From: Saccoglossus kowalevskii
Taxonomy: Eukaryota; Hemichordata; Enteropneusta; Harrimaniidae
Length of the DNA stretch: 11,430 nucleotides
Assembly: GCF_000003605.2 (NCBI RefSeq)
Contig: NW_003138332.1
Location: 17,308-28,737 of the forward strand
Direction of reading: 5' to 3'
Shown here: positions 9,801 through 11,430 of the stretch, piece by piece
Position numbering within the stretch: position 1 is the first letter of the stretch
How the letters are laid out: every line of letters starts with the position of its first letter
Made by a program: the position numbers and the translations under genes
The notes under the pieces: model-generated
What the model saw: the letters and a program-made list of their open reading frames with translations, nothing else
The model's database searches: none
What the model was told of the DNA's origin: nothing

Positions 9801-11165
9801 TTGCGCATGTGTAGTGAACAAAATATTTTACTGCACAGATATGAAATTTTTTTTTCAAATTTTCCCTTTCCAGCAAAGCCGTTGATACCGGCCTATCGGC
9901 GGCAACTAACATAGAGTATGACTAATGTTGTGGAAACAAAAGCGAAAGCACTGTAAGATAAACTAAGACAAAGGTTTTTTTAATCCTCTTAGTTTCGTTG
10001 TTCTTCCTGGGGTTTATAGTTCCATGGTACATCAAACAATTACAACATGCAATATGTTAAACAAAGCTTTCATTTTCACTCATTTCCAGGAACCCAAACA
10101 TGGTTAACACAATGTACTCAAAGAATGTGAATCAGGGCTTTTTCTACTGCTATAAAATACACGTTAAATTTGTGTTGTCTGCCAAGCGTGTATGTTCTGA
10201 TAAAACTAAGAAATCCACATGAGCTATAGTGATATATTTCACCATGACATGGACAGTGTTTACCTTTGTTGGAGCATTCTTATTCAATATATAAGGAAAG
10301 ATCCTTTCTCTAAATCTCTTGGCTAGATCATGTCTATTTTCACATCCATAAATAAATACATTCTGTTTTCTACTGTGTCCATGTAAATCACAATAAACCA
10401 CTACTTCTCTCTCCTCCATCAGCCTAGCAAATAAACAGAGTTGTGTGCCTTTAGAGGTTTACATACATCATTTTACTCCATTCATTATACGATAGGCAGC
10501 ATACAACACTATGGTTACTATGAGTTAATATTAACTTCACACATGACTGGGAACAATACAAATATGGATGAGGTGCAGGATATTTGATGTTCCATATTAA
10601 GTTACAAGAACAAAGTACTGGATTATGGATACCCAATGATGCTGGTATTTCGAGTGTATGACTGCACGGTTAGGGTCAAACTGATTTAAGACAAACACAA
10701 GGAAGTAAATGTTTATATTTGAAGCAGAATTTTCATTTGCACTATCAGCATTGTCAGCTGTTGATCTGTAAAAATTGATGACCTCATCAGTGTAACTTGC
10801 TCAGTGACCTCACCAAGTGTTACTGTTAATGTTATCATCTCTGTATTCATACATATTAGCAAAATTAGTCTTTATCTTTGAAAAATAGCAAAGGTGCAAT
10901 CAGTGCAAAATCTGCTTAGATGGCAAGAACACCAAATTCTTCATAAACCAGTGCAGTAGAAATAAACTGTACACATATCAGCATTCCATACTTACTTCTT
11001 AATAAGTACTTTACAATGGCAAACTGACGGAAAAGAGTCTTTAAGTACTGATTTATAATTCCTATTAAGATCTCGGCCAGCTAATGAGCACCTATAGTTG
11101 CCAACGATAACACCGTCCGGATTCAGCATGGGTATCACTTTAAATACAAACGTATCTCGCAATAA
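388..11165 (-). CDS. AGBL2/AGBL3-like: Cytosolic carboxypeptidase 2/3-like gene (partial, 15 exons)
   Basis: Spliced minus-strand coding region: 11165-10996, 10423-10264, 9129-9028, 8716-8597, 6840-6704, 6578-6512, 5732-5601, 5485-5354, 5001-4921, 4482-4132, 2790-2724, 2596-2450, 2338-2042, 1898-1814, 821-388. Every junction has GT/AG borders and the phases agree throughout (2482 nt, about 827 codons plus one base). CCPs are M14 zinc carboxypeptidases that trim C-terminal or side-chain glutamates, and in this subfamily the terminal tyrosine, from tubulin and other proteins; they act in cytosol, cilia and centrioles. The family call rests on the [20 protein letters not shown] block, [25 protein letters not shown] and the non-catalytic TSGSDSS/GLPVHL/lysine-rich segment typical of CCP2/CCP3. 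The first two zinc ligands (HPGE-type motif) and the N-terminal domain lie outside the window. CCP2 and CCP3 cannot be separated here; an invertebrate may have a single copy. Exon 13 needs two frame corrections. Confidence 0.93.
434..500 (-). repeat. CAG/CAA repeat (polyGln)
   Basis: An imperfect trinucleotide repeat of CAG, CAA and CAT on the coding strand. It encodes nine consecutive Gln and the Gln/Leu/His-rich sequence just before it, inside exon 15. Confidence 0.88.
752..804 (-). repeat. GGT/ACC microsatellite (polyGly)
   Basis: On the plus strand, a run of ACC triplets interrupted once by GCT-ACC. On the coding strand it gives two glycine runs at the start of exon 15. The triplet period keeps the reading frame. 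Confidence 0.9.
822..1813 (-). other. Intron 14 (992 bp), no element recognised
   Basis: AT-rich intronic sequence between exons 14 and 15. Short open frames here have no family resemblance or splice support. No terminal repeats or target duplications seen. Confidence 0.75.
1814..1898 (-). CDS. AGBL2/AGBL3-like: Exon 14 of fragment: Ser/Pro-rich tail
   Basis: An 85-nt exon, acceptor GACTAG before 1898 and donor GTAAGT at 1813; phase 1 in and phase 2 out. It reads [20 protein letters not shown] followed by QISYPQN. Its phase joins exon 13 (giving [14 protein letters not shown]) and exon 15 (a split Ile codon). A second frame is open across it but fits neither neighbour. Disordered, no domain recognised. 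Confidence 0.8.
2042..2338 (-). CDS. AGBL2/AGBL3-like: Exon 13 of fragment: Gln/Ser-rich, frame broken twice
   Basis: The acceptor is CTTTCAG before 2338 and the donor GAG/GTATAA at 2041. The entry frame reads [15 protein letters not shown]...[15 protein letters not shown] and then meets TAG at 2231-2229. The -1 frame takes over (open from 2274) with [20 protein letters not shown], then [20 protein letters not shown] and PFDEQLDK, and meets TGA at 2058-2056. The original frame is open again from 2072 ([10 protein letters not shown]) and leaves in phase 1, exactly as exon 14 requires. Both borders fit their neighbours and both frames look coding, so the exon is real. The breaks are either single-base assembly errors of opposite sign or genuine mutations. 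Confidence 0.72.
2450..2596 (-). CDS. AGBL2/AGBL3-like: Exon 12 of fragment: non-repetitive Cys/His block
   Basis: A 147-nt exon with a textbook acceptor (T8GCAG before 2596) and donor GTGAGT at 2449. It completes a Glu codon, then reads [40 protein letters not shown] and HLSDLQFA. There is one Cys-Pro-His-His cluster but not enough Cys/His for a zinc finger. The mix of aromatic, Gly and charged residues looks like conserved folded sequence rather than tail filler. No named domain is recognised. Confidence 0.88.
2724..2790 (-). CDS. AGBL2/AGBL3-like: Exon 11 of fragment: [15 protein letters not shown] helix
   Basis: A 67-nt exon, phase 0 in and phase 1 out, acceptor TTTAAAG before 2790 and donor GTATGT at 2723. 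It reads [20 protein letters not shown] followed by EN. This is a well-formed amphipathic helix in contrast to the disordered sequence before it, so a small folded or binding element may start here. I do not recognise a named domain. Confidence 0.83.
2791..4131 (-). other. Intron 10 (1341 bp), partly repeat-like
   Basis: The longest intron in the 3' half. No in-phase exon candidate was found. Most of it is plain AT-rich sequence; about 3550-3930 resembles a dispersed repeat, listed separately. Confidence 0.7.
3845..3910. repeat. 'GACCACCTGTCTATAAAG' repeat-like hairpin
   Basis: The sequence AAAGACCACCTGTCTATAAA is followed by AGTCCCTTAGGTAATCAC and TATACACAGG. CCTGTCTATA and TATACACAGG form an imperfect inverted repeat (one mismatch in ten). 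This 'accacctgtctataaagaccac...' layout is familiar from dispersed MITE-like repeats of marine invertebrates (memory only). A related fragment (CCTGTGTATGAAGACCACAC) lies at about 3611-3630. Confidence 0.45.
4132..4482 (-). CDS. AGBL2/AGBL3-like: Exon 10 of fragment: acidic (Asp/Glu)-Pro repeat
   Basis: A 117-codon exon, phase 0 at both ends, with a strong acceptor (TTTTTCTACAG before 4482) and donor GTGAAG at 4131. Asp plus Glu make up 34 of 117 residues, mostly as Glu-Pro or Asp-Pro dipeptides ([20 protein letters not shown]). A near-duplicated unit follows: [18 protein letters not shown], then [18 protein letters not shown]. The last 20 residues return to ordinary composition ([17 protein letters not shown]). 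The repeat comes from a hexanucleotide-like expansion, which also leaves two plus-strand frames open as shadows. The segment is absent from vertebrate AGBL2 as far as I recall. Its role is unknown. Confidence 0.82.
4483..4920 (-). other. Intron 9 (438 bp)
   Basis: AT-rich intron between exons 9 and 10. It contains a run of 14 T (plus strand) at about 4562-4575 next to GCAG, which looks like a plus-strand acceptor but has no exon behind it. Nothing else seen. Confidence 0.7.
4921..5001 (-). CDS. AGBL2/AGBL3-like: Exon 9 of fragment: short Pro/Leu linker
   Basis: A 27-codon exon, phase 0 at both ends, acceptor CTTTTAG before 5001 and donor GTACAA at 4920 (weak at +4/+5). It encodes [20 protein letters not shown] followed by PSQVFNE. 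No domain is recognised. The phase fit to exons 8 and 10 supports it. Confidence 0.72.
5002..5353 (-). other. Intron 8 (352 bp)
   Basis: Plain AT-rich intron between exons 8 and 9; no repeat, RNA gene or extra exon recognised. Confidence 0.7.
5354..5485 (-). CDS. AGBL2/AGBL3-like: Exon 8 of fragment: Ser/His-rich linker
   Basis: A 44-codon exon, phase 0 at both ends, acceptor TTTTGTAG before 5485 and donor GTTAGT at 5353. It encodes [20 protein letters not shown], then a basic and Ser-rich stretch ending LNDKGIKK. No domain is recognised and it is likely disordered. It is supported by clean splice borders, phase agreement on both sides and an open frame with normal codon use; the donor is weaker than the others. 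Confidence 0.8.
5601..5732 (-). CDS. AGBL2/AGBL3-like: Exon 7 of fragment: lysine-rich basic segment
   Basis: A 44-codon exon, phase 0 at both ends, donor GTAAGA at 5600. It reads [18 protein letters not shown], then a Ser/Glu/Lys-rich stretch ending [10 protein letters not shown]. The position and composition match the Lys-rich region after GLPVHL in AGBL2. It could bind acidic tubulin tails or act as a nuclear localisation signal (inference). A second acceptor (CTGCAG) six bases inside would drop Leu-Gln in frame, so the start may be 5732 or 5726. Confidence 0.88.
5733..6511 (-). other. Intron 6 (779 bp) with clustered palindromes
   Basis: Between exons 6 and 7. The 6040-6320 part is richer in CpG and short symmetries than the rest. 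It has perfect palindromes at 6043-6056 (CAGTGTTAACACTG) and 6118-6133 (AAAACACCGGTGTTTT), an inverted pair GCGATTT/AAATCGC (6277-6283, 6305-6311), and two imperfect direct copies of a GTGTTTT...CTCGAGAA block near 6128 and 6245. It could be a degraded mobile element; no termini could be assigned. Confidence 0.5.
6512..6578 (-). CDS. AGBL2/AGBL3-like: Exon 6 of fragment: TSGSDSS / GLPVHL motif
   Basis: A 67-nt exon (acceptor TTTGTAG before 6578, donor GTGAGT at 6511) that completes a Ser codon and encodes [20 protein letters not shown] followed by PK. A near-identical Ser-Gly-Ser-Asp-Ser-Ser...Asp-Gly-Leu-Pro-Val-His-Leu segment lies C-terminal to the catalytic domain of vertebrate AGBL2, so this short exon is strong evidence for the subfamily. 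The Ser/Asp string looks like a casein kinase 2 target, which is inference only. Confidence 0.93.
6633..6691. repeat. Tandem 31-bp duplication in intron 5
   Basis: The 28-base string ACTTACACCATATAAATGAA + CACATGAC occurs at 6633-6660 and again, identical, at 6664-6691 (period 31). It sits in the 125-bp intron between exons 5 and 6, starting 12 bp inside the exon 5 donor. On the gene strand each copy contains GGTGTAAGT, a splice-donor-like sequence. Confidence 0.93.
6704..6840 (-). CDS. AGBL2/AGBL3-like: Exon 5 of fragment: post-catalytic helix and acidic linker
   Basis: The acceptor is TTCATAG before 6840 and the donor is GTAAAG at 6703; phase 0 in, phase 2 out. It starts [20 protein letters not shown], an amphipathic helix that follows the peptidase domain in CCP2/CCP3, and ends with an acidic run ([17 protein letters not shown]). 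It joins exon 6 in frame to form a Ser-Ser-Thr-Ser-Gly-Ser-Asp-Ser-Ser string. Confidence 0.92.
6841..8596 (-). other. Intron 4 (1756 bp) hosting a foldback element
   Basis: The longest intron, between exons 4 and 5, which join in phase 0 and match the family continuously, so no exon is missing. It contains the 7233-7677 foldback element. The remaining parts, 6841-7230 and 7680-8596, show no recognised element or RNA gene. Confidence 0.75.
7233..7677. mobile_element. Foldback/MITE-like element, 445 bp
   Basis: Two inverted arms of 100 bp each: 7233-7332 starting CAGTCAGCTGGCGCACACGT, and 7578-7677 ending with its reverse complement (about 90% identity, no gaps). The match resumes further in: 7390-7424 (GTTGGGGTAATATTAAGCCA and on) pairs with 7549-7581, so the left arm carries about 57 extra bases (7333-7389). 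Termini CAGT, preceded by TA on the left, resemble Tc1/mariner-derived MITEs. The right flank is TG rather than TA, so the TA duplication is imperfect. No transposase coding sequence, so non-autonomous. Confidence 0.85.
8597..8716 (-). CDS. AGBL2/AGBL3-like: Exon 4 of fragment: end of the catalytic domain
   Basis: A 40-codon exon, phase 0 at both ends (acceptor TTTGCAG before 8716, donor GTAAGA at 8596). It encodes [18 protein letters not shown], then an [18 protein letters not shown] segment, which closes the CCP peptidase fold. The ATFCG directly after the catalytic Glu and the Gly-Tyr-His-x-Cys-Asp-x-Leu-Leu-Asp helix are hallmarks of the CCP2/CCP3 branch. Confidence 0.95.
8717..9027 (-). 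other. Intron 3 (311 bp)
   Basis: Plain AT-rich intron between exons 3 and 4; nothing recognised. Confidence 0.75.
9028..9129 (-). CDS. AGBL2/AGBL3-like: Exon 3 of fragment: ends on the catalytic Glu
   Basis: A 34-codon exon, phase 0 at both ends, with acceptor TTTACAG before 9129 and donor GTAAGT at 9027. It reads [16 protein letters not shown] and then [18 protein letters not shown]. The final Glu (fragment residue 144) aligns with the M14 general base (Glu270 of carboxypeptidase A), where most family members have Tyr-Thr-Met-Glu and this one has Phe-Thr-Met-Glu. So the zinc ligand and catalytic residues are intact wherever visible, and this looks like an active enzyme. Confidence 0.94.
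9130..10263 (-). other. Intron 2 (1134 bp), two-thirds transposon
   Basis: Without the 742-bp inverted-repeat element and its target duplication, this intron would be about 385 bp, close to its neighbours. The junction NAPTK/FCFES matches the family without missing sequence. Confidence 0.8.
9286..10027. mobile_element. Non-autonomous DNA transposon with 31-bp perfect TIRs
   Basis: The left terminus 9286-9316 (CCATGGAACTATAAACCCCA + GGAAGAACAAC) is repeated exactly in reverse complement at 9997-10027. TACAT flanks both ends (9281-9285 and 10028-10032). If the element is taken as 9287-10026, with 30-bp repeats starting CATGG, the flanking duplication grows to 7 bp (GTACATC). The 680-bp interior has only short open frames and no transposase motif, and includes the 12-bp palindrome GATCACGTGATC (9471-9482). 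It is inserted in intron 2. A CATG terminus, about 30-bp repeats and a 7-bp duplication recall the P superfamily, but this is a weak inference. Confidence 0.88.
10264..10423 (-). CDS. AGBL2/AGBL3-like: Exon 2 of fragment: third zinc ligand, DLHGHSRK
   Basis: The acceptor is TTGCTAG before 10423 and the donor is GTAAAC at 10263. It completes the split Lys codon of exon 1 and reads [19 protein letters not shown]. His71 of the fragment (first His of HGH) aligns with the third zinc ligand of M14 peptidases. QNVFIYGC follows, then an arginine-rich helix ending [12 protein letters not shown]. The Lys-Asn-Ala-Pro stretch before the junction is typical of CCPs. The open frame runs on for some 37 codons past the donor, but those do not resemble the family, which supports the splice site. 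Confidence 0.95.
10424..10995 (-). other. Intron 1 (572 bp)
   Basis: AT-rich intron splitting a Lys codon between exons 1 and 2. Short open frames inside it have no family resemblance. No repeat recognised. Confidence 0.75.
10996..11165 (-). CDS. AGBL2/AGBL3-like: Exon 1 of fragment: substrate-binding core of the M14 domain
   Basis: The acceptor is TTACAG before 11165 and the donor is GTAAGT at 10995; it starts in phase 0 and ends with two bases of a Lys codon. It encodes fragment residues 1-57. The NPDG motif is at 15-18, followed by NYR (Arg25, matching the substrate-carboxylate-binding Arg of carboxypeptidase A) and RDLNRNY (Asn34-Arg35, matching the Asn-Arg pair that clamps the C-terminus). 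After FPSV the sequence reads CHCK, where vertebrate CCP2 proteins have, from memory, an aromatic Trp-Tyr/His-Thr. The preceding exon, with the HPGE zinc-binding motif, is not in the window. Confidence 0.93.
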
Positions 11166-11430
11166 CTGTAATAAAATGCAGTAATGAGAACATTACGATC
11201 AAAGCATTTCTGTGTTATAAATAGGTGACATGTAAGCTGCTCAGTGCATTGATATTGTTTTGATGTGTAGTTGTTTACAATGAAGACTACGTACTAAGTA
11301 TTTGAGAAATTTTACTAAATTCTAGATGACGACCAACCAAACGCAGTTGCTAATTTTAACAACATTATATTGACATGTGGTCAAAATAAGCAATGAAGCA
11401 CTTCTGTGACCGAACATGGAAGGTACTAAC
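11166..11430 (-). other. Upstream intron (partial)
   Basis: Intronic sequence ahead of the LLRDTF exon. The exon with the HPGE zinc-binding motif, expected just upstream, was searched for and is not here. Confidence 0.7.

Noticed and set aside
9451-9912. Small minus-strand open frames inside the transposon as transposase remnants
   Set aside because: No DDE, zinc-finger or THAP-like residues could be seen; lengths are what chance gives in 700 bp.

Overview
This is an intron-rich, AT-rich piece of an animal nuclear genome. It holds one identifiable gene, read entirely on the minus strand: an internal-to-C-terminal part of a cytosolic carboxypeptidase of the CCP2/CCP3 type (AGBL2/AGBL3, peptidase family M14), a tubulin deglutamylase/detyrosinase family. 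Fifteen exons can be assembled by hand (11165 down to 388). All have GT/AG borders and matching phases, and together they give about 827 residues. The gene starts outside the window (beyond 11430) and probably also continues past position 1. Metazoan origin is clear from the protein and the gene structure. The intron repeats and the long low-complexity tail suggest a marine invertebrate (hemichordate, cephalochordate or mollusc are all possible), but I cannot name the species.

Layout from the 5' end of the gene: exons 1-4 (11165-8597) encode the second half of the catalytic domain, with the NPDG block, the substrate-binding Asn-Arg, the third zinc-ligand His (DLHGHSRK) and the catalytic Glu. 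Exons 5-7 (6840-5601) encode the family-typical helix, the SxSGSDSS/GLPVHL segment and a lysine-rich stretch. Exons 8-9 are a Ser-rich linker. Exon 10 (4482-4132) is an unusual acidic Asp/Glu-Pro repeat. Exons 11-12 encode a compact, non-repetitive block with conserved-looking motifs. Exons 13-15 are a Gln/Ser/Pro/Gly-rich tail ending in polyGly and polyGln runs. Exon 13 carries two mutually compensating frame breaks.

The introns hold at least two clear transposon-like insertions. One is a 740-bp element with 30-31-bp perfect terminal inverted repeats and a 5-7-bp target duplication (9286-10027). The other is a 445-bp foldback/MITE with 100-bp arms (7233-7677). There is also a tandem 31-bp duplication next to a splice donor, two perfect palindromes, and sequence resembling dispersed invertebrate repeats. 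No tRNA, rRNA, CRISPR or prokaryotic feature was seen, and no second gene could be supported on the plus strand.
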